Assembly (NCBI GenBank): GCA_012838715.1
Contig: DUOR01000059.1
Span: forward strand, 1-12,912
Direction of reading: 5' to 3'
Source: Actinomycetales bacterium
GTDB taxonomy: Bacteria; Actinomycetota; Actinomycetes; Mycobacteriales; Mycobacteriaceae
Length of the DNA stretch: 12,912 nucleotides
Shown: positions 1 to 6,794 of the stretch, in pieces
Layout of the letters: every line of letters begins with the position of its first letter
Position numbering within the stretch: the stretch's first letter is position 1
The notes under the pieces: model-generated
Seen by the model: only the letters and a program-made list of their open reading frames with translations
Database searches by the model: none
What the model was told of the DNA's origin: nothing
Position numbers and translations under genes: made by a program

Positions 1-2
1 GC

Positions 3-473
3 ATGCAATCCGACGCCACCACCGTGGAGCAATACCTCGCGGAGCTTGCCGACGACCGGCGCCCCGGCATGACCGAGCTCGTCCGCGTCATCGACGACAA
101 CCTGCCGGACGGCTTCGAGCGGGCGATGCACTCCGGCATGCCGAACTGGGTCGTGCCCCTGGCGACCTACCCCGACGGCTACCACTGCACCCCGGGCACG
201 CCGCTGCCGTTTCTGGCCGTGGCCAGCCAGAAGAGGCACATCGCCGTCTACCACATGGGCATCTACGCCGACCCTGGGCTGCTGGACTGGTTCGTCCGCG
301 AATACGAGGCGCTGGGGACCGGCCGGAAGTTGGACATGGGGAAGTCGTGCATCCGATTCCGCAAACCCGAGCATGTGCCGCTGGAGCTGATTGGGCGGCT
401 GGTCGCGAAGGTGACCCCGGACGAATGGATTGCGGCGTATGAAGGCGGCCGCGGGCAGGGGCGGCGGGGTTAG
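3..473 (+). CDS. DUF1801 family protein
   Basis: This 156-residue protein has the layout of the DUF1801/YdhG-like family. It has an N-terminal helix (YLAELADDRR, residues 11-20), a central GMPNW segment, and a beta-rich core with AVYHMGIY followed by SCIRFR. Family members are small soluble cytoplasmic proteins of about 120-150 residues. The Bacillus member has been linked to frataxin-like iron handling, but nothing here proves that role, so I give no specific function. The ATG lies two bases from the window edge, so neither a ribosome-binding site nor an earlier start can be excluded. The C-terminus is short and Arg/Gly-rich. The TAG stop overlaps the TAA stop of the convergent MerR gene. 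Confidence 0.8.
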   Translation: MQSDATTVEQYLAELADDRRPGMTELVRVIDDNLPDGFERAMHSGMPNWVVPLATYPDGYHCTPGTPLPFLAVASQKRHIAVYHMGIYADPGLLDWFVREYEALGTGRKLDMGKSCIRFRKPEHVPLELIGRLVAKVTPDEWIAAYEGGRGQGRRG

Positions 474-934
474 TCGGTCGAGGCGCGGCGGGCGACGCCG
501 TCGACGATGTCGGAGAACTCCTCCGCGAACGCCAGATGCTTGCGCAGCTTCCGCAGGCGCTCGGCGGTCTCGGCCTGCACGCCCTCAACGATTGCGATGG
601 CGTCGGCGGCGGTGATGGCGGAGCCGTCGGCCGGGCTTTCCGACGCGGCGTCGCCCGCGGATTCGGTGGGCGGAGCGGCGCCGCCCTCCGCATCCCCACC
701 CTCCAGAACGTCGAGGGCGCGGGCGAATTCGCGGATGCGGGCGAGGGGGAAGCCGAGGGGCTTCATGCGGCGGATCATCAGGAGGCGGTCGACGTCGGCG
801 TCCGTGTACAGGCGGAATCCGCCGGGGGAGTGGGCCGACGGGCTGGCAAGCCCCATCTCGTCGTAATGCCGGAGGCTGCGGATCGACAGGGCGGTTTTCT
901 CCGCGACCTCGCCAATCTTCATGAGTTCACTCAC
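470..934 (-). CDS. MerR family transcriptional regulator
   Basis: This is a cytoplasmic DNA-binding regulator of 154 residues. Residues 5-75 form a classic MerR winged helix-turn-helix: MKIGEVAEKT, then SIRSLRHYDEMGL, then GGFRLYTDADVDRL and the second helix pair. Residues 113-145 look like the dimerising coiled coil. Between them (about 78-107) is an unusual Gly/Ala/Ser/Asp/Pro-rich low-complexity insert. The protein has no cysteine, which argues against a metal sensor of the classical MerR, ZntR or CueR type; the signal is unknown. I chose the GTG at 934 because a perfect AGGAGG lies five bases upstream. An in-frame GTG at 973 has no comparable site. The gene is divergent from the SulP transporter gene across 135 bp and is probably autoregulated through the palindrome at 967-985. 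Confidence 0.85.
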   Translation of the reverse strand: MSELMKIGEVAEKTALSIRSLRHYDEMGLASPSAHSPGGFRLYTDADVDRLLMIRRMKPLGFPLARIREFARALDVLEGGDAEGGAAPPTESAGDAASESPADGSAITAADAIAIVEGVQAETAERLRKLRKHLAFAEEFSDIVDGVARRASTD

Positions 935-966
935 GTGCGCCTCCTTTCGATTCGCCGCCACGCCAA

Positions 967-985
967 CCCTCACGTTACGGTAGGG
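967..985. promoter_or_regulatory. Putative MerR operator
   Basis: The 19-base sequence CCCTCACGTTACGGTAGGG is an imperfect palindrome: seven of nine base pairs match around a central T. Outer flanking AA/TT extends the symmetry to 965-987. It lies 33-51 bases upstream of the merR-type start, with a TTGAGA -35-like box just outside it on the minus strand (992-987). MerR proteins typically bind such dyads between widely spaced -35 and -10 boxes. I could not find a convincing -10 on either strand, so the promoter geometry is unproven. Confidence 0.5.
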
Positions 986-992
986 TTCTCAA

Positions 993-1009
993 TCTCCCGT
1001 TGCGGGAGA
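993..1009. repeat. Short perfect inverted repeat in divergent region
   Basis: TCTCCCG-TTG-CGGGAGA has 7-bp arms and a 3-base centre. It lies between the MerR-type operator and the sulP start. It could be a second operator or a small hairpin at the 5' end of a divergent transcript. No U-tract follows on either strand, so a terminator is unlikely. Confidence 0.35.
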
Positions 1010-1069
1010 GTCTAGGACAGCACCAGGTCACGGCCGTAATCCGGCGGACCCCGTAACGGAAGGTGACAC

Positions 1070-2698
1070 GTGACGAATCCCCATGATCCGGAGGTCGGCG
1101 GCGCCGGCAAGGACGCCGGCACCGCCAACCGTCCGGCCGAGTACGCGGCCAAGGGACAGCGGCCGAAGCCGTCGCCGGCGGCGATCGCCAATGCGGAGGG
1201 CGCGCCGACCGATATCGTCGGTTCGTTCCGGTACGCGTTCTCCTCGTTGCGTCGCCTGCGCATGGAGGTTTTCGGTGGCCTCGTCGTGGCGCTGGCCCTC
1301 ATCCCGGAGGCGATTTCCTTCTCCATCCTCGCGGGCGTCGATCCGCGGATGGGGTTGTTCGCGTCGTTCACGATGGCCGTCACCATCGCGTTCACGGGCG
1401 GCCGCCCGGCGATGATTTCCGGCGCGGCGGGCGCCATCGCGCTGGTCATCGTTCCGCTGGTGGCCGAGCACGGGGTGGATTACCTCATCGCCACCGTGGT
1501 CCTCGCGGGCGTCCTGCAGATTCTGCTCGCCGCGGCGGGCGTCGCCAAGCTCATGCGGTTCATTCCGCGGCAGGTGATGGTGGGGTTCGTGAATGCGCTG
1601 GCCATCCTCATTTTCATGGCGCAGGTGCCGCATCTCATCGGGGTGCCGTGGCTGGTGTATCCGCTGGTGGCGGTGGGCATCCTGATCATGGTGTTCTTCC
1701 CGCGCGTGACGACGGTCATCCCCGCCCCGCTCATCGCCATCCTGGTCATTTCCATCGTGGTGGTCGTCGCCGGCTGGCGCGTCCCGAACGTCGGCGACCA
1801 GGGTGAACTGCCCAATTCCCTGCCGGAGCTGCTCATCCCGGACATCCCGTGGAACCTGGAGACGCTGCAGATCATCGCGCCGTACGCGGTGGCGGTGGCG
1901 TTCGTGGGGCTGATGGAGTCGCTGCTCACGGCGAAGCTGGTCGACGACATCACCGAGGTGCATTCGGACAAGACCCGCGAAAGCTGGGGCCAGGGCGTCG
2001 GCAACATCGTCAGCGGCTTTTTCGGCGGCATGGGCGGTTGCGCGATGATCGGCCAGACCATGATCGGCGTGCGCGAGGCCGGTTCCCGCACGCGCTTGTC
2101 GACGTTGCTGGCGGGCATTTTCCTGCTCATCCTGGTCGTGTCCCTCGGCGACATCGTGGGGCTGATTCCGATGGCGGCGCTGGTGGCGGTGATGATCATG
2201 GTGTCGGTCGGGACGATGGACTGGCACTCGATCAAACCGCGCACGCTGCGCCTGATGCCGAGGTCGGAGACCGCGGTCATGCTGGTCACCGTCGCGGTGA
2301 CCGTGTTCACGGGGAACCTGGCCATCGGCGTCGGCTTGGGCGTGCTCACCGCGATGGTGATGTTCGCCCGCCGCGTGGCGCACATGGTGCAGGTGGAGAA
2401 GGTTTCCGAGGCCGACGTCGACCACGACGGCACCATCGACGAGCGCACGTACCGCATCACCGGCGAGCTGTTCTTCGCGTCGAGCAACGACCTCGTCTAC
2501 CACTTCGACTACGCCGGCGACCCGGACCACGTCATCCTCGACCTGACCCAGGCCGACGTGTGGGACGCCTCCACGGTCGCGACGCTGGACGCCATCCGCA
2601 CCAAGTACGAGGCGAAGGGCAAGGAACTCACCGTCATCGGCCTCGACGGGCAGAGCCGCGACCGCCTCGAGCGGCTCAGCGGTCGGCTGGGGGATTAG
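1070..2698 (+). CDS. SulP family anion transporter with STAS domain
   Basis: This 542-residue inner-membrane protein of the SulP/SLC26 family probably moves an inorganic anion such as sulfate or bicarbonate; the substrate cannot be read from sequence. After a hydrophilic N-terminus of about 60 residues, the membrane core (about 65-435) begins with GGLVVALALIPEAISFSILA. It includes GGRPAMISGAAGAIALV and the family segment GNIVSGFFGGMGGCAMIGQT. Residues about 461-542 form a cytoplasmic STAS domain, with strand ILDLTQADVWDAST. The GTG start follows GGAAGG by six bases. A weak promoter may be AGGACA (1014-1019) with TAATCC (1037-1042), 17 bases apart. The divergent MerR-type gene may regulate it. 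The FrnE-like gene follows after 28 bases, so the two may be co-transcribed. Confidence 0.9.
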   Translation: MTNPHDPEVGGAGKDAGTANRPAEYAAKGQRPKPSPAAIANAEGAPTDIVGSFRYAFSSLRRLRMEVFGGLVVALALIPEAISFSILAGVDPRMGLFASFTMAVTIAFTGGRPAMISGAAGAIALVIVPLVAEHGVDYLIATVVLAGVLQILLAAAGVAKLMRFIPRQVMVGFVNALAILIFMAQVPHLIGVPWLVYPLVAVGILIMVFFPRVTTVIPAPLIAILVISIVVVVAGWRVPNVGDQGELPNSLPELLIPDIPWNLETLQIIAPYAVAVAFVGLMESLLTAKLVDDITEVHSDKTRESWGQGVGNIVSGFFGGMGGCAMIGQTMIGVREAGSRTRLSTLLAGIFLLILVVSLGDIVGLIPMAALVAVMIMVSVGTMDWHSIKPRTLRLMPRSETAVMLVTVAVTVFTGNLAIGVGLGVLTAMVMFARRVAHMVQVEKVSEADVDHDGTIDERTYRITGELFFASSNDLVYHFDYAGDPDHVILDLTQADVWDASTVATLDAIRTKYEAKGKELTVIGLDGQSRDRLERLSGRLGD

Positions 2699-2726
2699 AC
2701 CGCGCCCCGGCGGCGTTGCACCGTTC

Positions 2727-3545
2727 ATGCGTATCGATATCTGGTCCGACGTCATCTGCCCCTACTGCTGGATCGGCAAGCGCCACCTGGAGTCCGCGCT
2801 CGCCGATTTCCGGGGGAAGAACCCCGGCGCCGAGGTGGAGGTCGTGTGGCGCGCCTTCGAGCTCGACCCGGACGCGCCGGTGCAGGCGACCGAGACCACC
2901 CCGCAGATGCTGTCCCGCAAGTACGGCGTGCCGTTGGAGCGCGCCGAGGCGATGCAGCGACAGATGGCCGCCACCTTCGAGGGCCTCGGCCTCGAGTTCA
3001 ACTGGCGGGAAGCGAAGGTGTGCAACAGCTTTGACGCGCACCGCCTCGCTGCGCTGGCCCGTGCGCGGGGGCTTGCCGACGCCGTGGACGAGGCCCTGAA
3101 GAAGGCCCACTTCACGGACGGCGAGGAAATCGCCGACCATGCGGTGCTGCGCCGCATCGGCAGGGAAACCGGGCTCCCCGACGCCGAGGTCACCGAGCTT
3201 CTCGACGGTGACGGTTACGCGGACGAGGTCCGCCGCGACATCGAGGCGGCCCGCCAGATCGGCATCGGCGGCGTCCCGTTCTTCGTCTTCGGCGGCCGCC
3301 TCGCCGTCAACGGCGCCCAGCCCGTCGACGTGTTCCGGCAGGCGCTGGACCAGGCGTGGGAGGAGGAGCGGAAGAGTTTCGCGAACCTTACGGGCGTCGG
3401 CGGTGCGGGAGCCGCCGGTGCGGGTGCCGCCGGTGCGGCCGATTCCGCGGCGGGTGCCGCCGATGGCTCCGCAACCGATTCCACCGCCACCGATTCCACT
3501 GCAACCGATGGCCCGGACTGCTCGGACGGTTCCTGCTCGATCTAG
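2727..3545 (+). CDS. FrnE-like DsbA family oxidoreductase with Cys-tipped tail
   Basis: This is a 272-residue DsbA-family thiol-disulfide oxidoreductase of the FrnE type. It has no signal peptide and is probably cytoplasmic. The N-terminus MRIDIWSDVICPYCWIG carries the redox motif CPYC at residues 11-14. NSFDAHRL (100-107) is the conserved helical signature, and GGVPFFVF holds the cis-proline (P184). FrnE proteins are usually about 210-240 residues. Here an extra tail from about 224 is Gly/Ala, then Ser/Thr/Asp-rich, and ends with CSDGSC (C265, C270). A similar CADGSC tail ends the membrane protein encoded at 4877-5404. The ATG is supported by the family N-terminus although no ribosome-binding site is visible, so translation may be coupled to sulP. 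The stop shares CTAG with the convergent lipoprotein gene. Confidence 0.88.
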   Translation: MRIDIWSDVICPYCWIGKRHLESALADFRGKNPGAEVEVVWRAFELDPDAPVQATETTPQMLSRKYGVPLERAEAMQRQMAATFEGLGLEFNWREAKVCNSFDAHRLAALARARGLADAVDEALKKAHFTDGEEIADHAVLRRIGRETGLPDAEVTELLDGDGYADEVRRDIEAARQIGIGGVPFFVFGGRLAVNGAQPVDVFRQALDQAWEEERKSFANLTGVGGAGAAGAGAAGAADSAAGAADGSATDSTATDSTATDGPDCSDGSCSI

Positions 3546-4642
3546 CCGTTCTGCCCGCGGTCGCCCTCGACGGCGACCGCGTTTCCGGTGCCGTCGCCGC
3601 AGGTGACGTGCTGGCCCTCGCGCTCGTACGTCGCGGCGGTGGGCATGGAGCAGGTCCAGTTGCGGTACTGGCGGACGTTCCAGTTGCCGTGGCTCGAGTC
3701 CATCGGCGTGTTGATGTACTCCTCGATGATCGCCAGCACTTCCTCGCAGTCGACGCCGCCGGCGGTCACCCGCAGCGGCCCGTGAATCTGCTCGAACTCC
3801 TCGCTGACGACGTCGCCGCAAGTCTCGCCCGTGATGGCCGTGCCCGCCAGCGGGCTCATGGTGCGGGTCGCGGTGCGGTCCGATCCGCGCGGTTCGCGGT
3901 ACTCGGCGCCGTCGGCGACGCCATCGGCCACCGTGACCGTGTGCTCGCCCATGTCGCAGCTGAACGACGAGGACCCCAGCGCCGTGCAGCTGAACGGCCC
4001 GATGTCCACGCGGTGGTTCGCGTGCAGGACATGGAAGTCGGGGGCCGCGGTCCGGCGGGACTCGGTCGCCTCGGCGTAGATGCCGGCGGTGCCCCGGTCG
4101 GCGGTGCGGCCATTCGTCGCGGCACCGGATTCGCGGCCGGGCGCCCACTCGGACGTCCGCCCGGACGTCCGCTCCGATGCGGCACCGGCACCATCGGCAG
4201 CATCGGTCGCGTCGCCGTCCCCGTCATCGTCCGTGTTGCCCGAATCACCCGTCGCGCCCGTCTCGAAAACGATGGTGTCGGCCACGGGCTGCCCCGCGGG
4301 GCCCTGGACGATCCGCACGCTGCAGGTGCCGGCGGCGTCGTCCGGATCGTCGGCGTCGTACTCGAATTCGCAGGTGGTCTGGCCGTCGTCGAGGAGGAAC
4401 CCGTAGCGGTCGTCCTCGACGTGGAAGGCCTCCGCGTCCATGTCGGTCACCGCGGGGGCAGTGGGCCGGGTCGTCGCCGTGTCCGTCGAGGTGCTTGCCG
4501 ACGGCGCCGGCGGCCCCGACTCTTCCGTCGCTTCGGAGGAATTCGCGATCGTCGTCACGCTCTCGTCGGCGCAGCCGACCGCCGCACCCAGGATCAGTGG
4601 TGCGGCGGCGAGCGCGACAAGTCGACGGTGACGGAATTTCAC
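3542..4642 (-). CDS. Multi-domain Cys-rich putative lipoprotein
   Basis: I do not recognise a named family for this 366-residue protein. It has a basic n-region (MKFRHRR), a hydrophobic segment and a lipobox-like AVGC, so C24 is probably lipidated and the protein is anchored outside the membrane. A Ser/Thr/Pro spacer (30-65) is followed by a domain with C91 and C107. Next comes an Asp/Gly/Ala-rich linker (128-187), a domain with C219 and C229 (about 188-250), and a C-terminal domain with C275, C299, C331 and C348 (about 270-360). The eight cysteines are evenly split and suggest four disulfides. The first domain resembles that of the lipoprotein at 7341. The GTG start has no ribosome-binding site but has a -10-like box six bases upstream, so it is probably leaderless. 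Alanine at -3 of the lipobox is acceptable but not ideal. Confidence 0.75.
   Translation of the reverse strand: MKFRHRRLVALAAAPLILGAAVGCADESVTTIANSSEATEESGPPAPSASTSTDTATTRPTAPAVTDMDAEAFHVEDDRYGFLLDDGQTTCEFEYDADDPDDAAGTCSVRIVQGPAGQPVADTIVFETGATGDSGNTDDDGDGDATDAADGAGAASERTSGRTSEWAPGRESGAATNGRTADRGTAGIYAEATESRRTAAPDFHVLHANHRVDIGPFSCTALGSSSFSCDMGEHTVTVADGVADGAEYREPRGSDRTATRTMSPLAGTAITGETCGDVVSEEFEQIHGPLRVTAGGVDCEEVLAIIEEYINTPMDSSHGNWNVRQYRNWTCSMPTAATYEREGQHVTCGDGTGNAVAVEGDRGQNG
3556..3584 (+). terminator. Hairpin terminator for the FrnE-like gene
   Basis: Perfect 10-bp arms CGCGGTCGCC and GGCGACCGCG enclose the 6-base loop CTCGAC and are followed by a short TTT run. The hairpin lies 11 bases after the FrnE-like stop, in the right place for a plus-strand terminator. 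It sits inside the last codons of the convergent lipoprotein gene, so it also encodes part of that protein's C-terminus. The T-run is short, so termination may be partial. Confidence 0.55.
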
Positions 4643-4648
4643 AAGGGA

Positions 4649-4654
4649 AGCATA
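4649..4654 (-). promoter_or_regulatory. -10 box of leaderless lipoprotein gene
   Basis: Reading the minus strand, TATGCT lies six bases before the GTG start at 4642, placing transcription initiation at or next to the start codon. No Shine-Dalgarno sequence is present. A TTGAAC element is only ten bases upstream of the box, too close for a standard -35. The surrounding 100 bases are visibly more AT-rich than the genes. Confidence 0.4.
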
Positions 4655-4836
4655 ACCAATATCGGTTCAACGTTTTGCGGGAAGGCGCATAACGGAATAG
4701 TCGGAATCGTAAAGTCCGGTTCATCCCCACTGGTCACGTCGAAACGGTTTCCCGCGGTTACCCGAATCGGGTGGGGTTGGGGACCCGGCTCGTCGGCGGG
4801 TGCGGTGTCGGCACCCGGTCGATTCGGTTGGCCCGG

Positions 4837-4870
4837 TCGGCCGGTCCGTCCGTTCGATTCGGCCGGTCCG
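4837..4870. repeat. Short direct repeat after the membrane-protein gene
   Basis: The 12-mer TCGGCCGGTCCG occurs at 4837-4848 and 4859-4870, offset by 22 bases, within a run of related GGTCCGTTCG and GATTCGG words. It lies just past the stop of the minus-strand membrane-protein gene. The CGGCCG cores could form small hairpins, but I see no clear terminator. The rest of 4643-4876 holds no gene I can support; ACCCGAATCGGGT at 4760-4772 is a minor palindrome. Confidence 0.35.
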
Positions 4871-4876
4871 TTCGGT

Positions 4877-5404
4877 TCAGTCGGCGCGGACTGCGCACGA
4901 CCCGTCGGCGCACGAACCGTCGGCGCAGGGGTTGCGGCGCCAGGCCCACACGACGGCGGCGCCGAGCATCAGCAGGGAGATTCCGGCGAGCCACGGCTGG
5001 AGCGGCTGCCAGAACCCCAGTGCGCCGGAGGTGCCCAGCGCGAGCAGCACGATTTTGTTGCAGACGGGGCAGGCCACGGCGAACATCGCCAGGCCGGCGC
5101 CGCTGATCGCGGGCGCGGATTTCTCCGAGCCCGGCCGCTGCAGGCCGAAGTACACGCCGGTCAGGATGGCCGTCGCCGCCAGGACCGGCGCCTCCCACGG
5201 GCGCACGGGGATCTCGCGGCCGAAAATCGGGTTGGGGATGATGTCCGTCGGCAAGCCGATGATCAGCGCGGTCAGGACGGCGGCGGCAATCGCCCAGCCG
5301 AGGCGGAAGGTGCGGTGGGGCGCGGTCACCGTCCCCGGGCTTGCCGACGCGGCGACGTCGGCGTCCGGGCGGGCGGTGGCGTCATTCGATACCGGTAGGG
5401 GCAT
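4877..5404 (-). CDS. Four-helix membrane protein with CPVC motif and CADGSC tail
   Basis: I cannot name this 175-residue protein. After a 33-residue hydrophilic N-terminus, four hydrophobic helices are predicted at about 34-52, 71-88, 101-124 and 136-156. Helix 3 contains ACPVCNK, with C112 and C115 inside the membrane. The C-terminus carries RR followed by C160, C165 and C170 in CADGSCADGSC. Positive residues place the N-terminus, the 89-100 loop and the tail in the cytoplasm. An intramembrane CxxC recalls quinone-linked thiol oxidases such as DsbB/VKOR, but this is too short for a standard VKOR and other signatures are missing. A thiol-redox or metal-linked role is inference. The ATG at 5404 was chosen because a -10-like box lies seven bases upstream; no ribosome-binding site is visible. 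An upstream reading from 5488 adds only Arg-rich sequence. Confidence 0.75.
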   Translation of the reverse strand: MPLPVSNDATARPDADVAASASPGTVTAPHRTFRLGWAIAAAVLTALIIGLPTDIIPNPIFGREIPVRPWEAPVLAATAILTGVYFGLQRPGSEKSAPAISGAGLAMFAVACPVCNKIVLLALGTSGALGFWQPLQPWLAGISLLMLGAAVVWAWRRNPCADGSCADGSCAVRAD

Positions 5405-5411
5405 GGGTGCC

Positions 5412-5417
5412 AGGGTA
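5412..5417 (-). promoter_or_regulatory. -10 box of leaderless membrane-protein gene
   Basis: TACCCT on the minus strand fits TANNNT and ends seven bases before the ATG at 5404. No Shine-Dalgarno sequence lies between, which is the spacing expected for a leaderless transcript. No good -35 is visible. Confidence 0.35.
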
Positions 5418-5466
5418 GCGGAGTGGCCGCGATTGCGCCGGGTCCGGCGTCGGAAAGCGACGGGCC

Positions 5467-5495
5467 GTGACAAATGGTGACACGTCAACTAATGT
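5467..5495 (+). promoter_or_regulatory. Promoter of the flavin oxidoreductase gene
   Basis: GTGACA (5467-5472) and TAATGT (5490-5495) are separated by exactly 17 bases, the best sigma-70-type promoter in the window. Initiation near 5502 would give a leader of about 50 bases ending in AAGGAGGG before the ATG at 5552. A second GTGACA at 5478-5483, eleven bases after the first, lies on the same helical face and could be a regulator half-site pair. Confidence 0.5.
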
Positions 5496-5551
5496 CGTGT
5501 GCATTCACCGCCACGGCACCCGTGGCGCACCCCGACCCGAAGGAGGGCCCC

Positions 5552-6592
5552 ATGGCCGCCAAGGACGTGAAGTTCGGCCTGAACACGTTCGGCGACGTCA
5601 CCGTCGACGCCGACGGAAAGCCGCTGCACCAGGCGCAGGTTATCCGCAATGTCGTCGCGGAGGGGGTGCGTGCCGACGAGGTCGGCATCGACTACTTCGC
5701 CGTCGGCGAGCACCACCGCCCCGACTTCGCGGTGTCCGCGCCCGACGTCGTCCTGGCCGGCCTGGCCACCGCGACGGAGAACATCCACCTGGGCACCGCG
5801 GTGACCGTGCTGTCCTCCGACGACCCGATCCGCGTGTACGAGCGGTTCGCCACCATCGACGCGATGTCCAACGGGCGCGCGGAGGTCATCCTCGGCCGCG
5901 GCTCCTTCATCGAGTCCTTCCCGCTGTTCGGCTTCGACCTCAACCAGTACAACGAGCTGTTCTCCGAGAAGCTCGACCTCTTCTCGGCGCTGCTGCCGGA
6001 GGAGCCGGTCACCTGGTCCGGCAAGCTGCGGCCGCCGCTGGAGAACCAGGACGTGTTCCCCAAGACCGAAGGCGGCCTCGACGCGTGGATCGCCGTCGGC
6101 GGTTCCCCGGAATCCGTCGTCCGCGCCGCGCGCTACAAGATGCCGCTGATGCTGGCCATCATCGGCGGCAACGCCCGCCGCTTCCGCCCCTTCGTCGACC
6201 TGTACCACCAGTCCAACGAGCAGCTGGGCAATGGCGTGCTGCCCGTCGGCGTGCATTCGCCCGGCTTCATCGCCGACACCGACGAAGAGGCCCGCGAGCT
6301 GCTCATGCCGCACTGGCTGGAGAACCGCAACCAGATCGGCCGCGAACGCGGCTGGGGTCCGGCCGGCCCCGGCGAGTTCGAGCGGGAGGTGTCCCAGGGC
6401 GCCCTCATCGCCGGCTCGCCCGACACCGCGGCACGCAAGATCGCCGACGCCATCCAGGTCCTCGACCTCGACCGCTTCGACCTCAAGTACTCCAACGGTC
6501 CGATGCCGCACGAGCAGCTGATGCACTGCATCGAGCTGTACGGCACGGAGGTCATCCCGCGCGTGCGCCGCATCCTGGAGAAGGAGGCGTAG
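5552..6592 (+). CDS. LLM class flavin-dependent oxidoreductase
   Basis: This 346-residue cytoplasmic enzyme belongs to the bacterial luciferase-like TIM-barrel superfamily, which uses reduced FMN or F420. The N-terminus KFGLNTFGDVTVDADGKP, then VGEHHRPDFAVSAP, LGTAVTVLSSDDPIRV and SNGRAEVILGRGSF, match the subgroup typified by Agrobacterium Atu2307 (structure 2I7G). The length is typical. The substrate is unknown; related proteins are monooxygenases or reductases acting on small organic compounds. I chose the ATG preceded by AGGAGG at five bases rather than the in-frame GTG at 5474, which lies inside the promoter. The gene appears to be a single transcription unit: a membrane-protein gene diverges upstream, and 202 bases separate its stop from the next gene. 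Confidence 0.92.
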   Translation: MAAKDVKFGLNTFGDVTVDADGKPLHQAQVIRNVVAEGVRADEVGIDYFAVGEHHRPDFAVSAPDVVLAGLATATENIHLGTAVTVLSSDDPIRVYERFATIDAMSNGRAEVILGRGSFIESFPLFGFDLNQYNELFSEKLDLFSALLPEEPVTWSGKLRPPLENQDVFPKTEGGLDAWIAVGGSPESVVRAARYKMPLMLAIIGGNARRFRPFVDLYHQSNEQLGNGVLPVGVHSPGFIADTDEEARELLMPHWLENRNQIGRERGWGPAGPGEFEREVSQGALIAGSPDTAARKIADAIQVLDLDRFDLKYSNGPMPHEQLMHCIELYGTEVIPRVRRILEKEA

Positions 6593-6794
6593 GCACGGTC
6601 GCCGTCGCGTCGGCGCGCTTCGAACACCTGGTCACTGGGCCGCGGGGCCGAATCCGGGGTCCCTGATACTTTCCGGGGCGAACCGGGCGACGTGCCCGGC
6701 CGGAGGCCCGGGCCGCCCCGACGGATGTCGGCGCCGTTCATGGCCGCCGAACCATCCGCACCGCAGGGTGCGCCTGCGACCAGGAGCGTCGACC
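6593..6794. other. Intergenic region before the DUF898-like gene
   Basis: This 202-base stretch has no gene I can support. GATACT (6665-6670) is a possible weak -10 box. GCCCGG (6694-6699) and CCGGGC (6708-6713) can form a 6-bp hairpin. CGCCG and CGGCG around 6600-6615 form a weaker one just after the oxidoreductase stop and might aid termination, but no T-run follows. Confidence 0.3.

Noticed and set aside
1028-2755. Very long minus-strand open frame opposite the SulP gene
   Set aside because: The translation is dominated by His, Arg, Asp and Gly with no domain, as expected for the antisense of a GC-rich gene; the plus-strand SulP protein is unmistakable.
3356-5398. 680-codon plus-strand open frame over the two minus-strand genes
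   Set aside because: It is Arg/Gly/Ala-rich without domains and overlaps genes with clear signal, Cys and membrane features.
4877-5404. Calling the CPVC membrane protein a VKOR family enzyme
   Set aside because: Only the CxxC motif is shared; the protein is short and lacks the loop cysteines and other conserved residues of VKOR.
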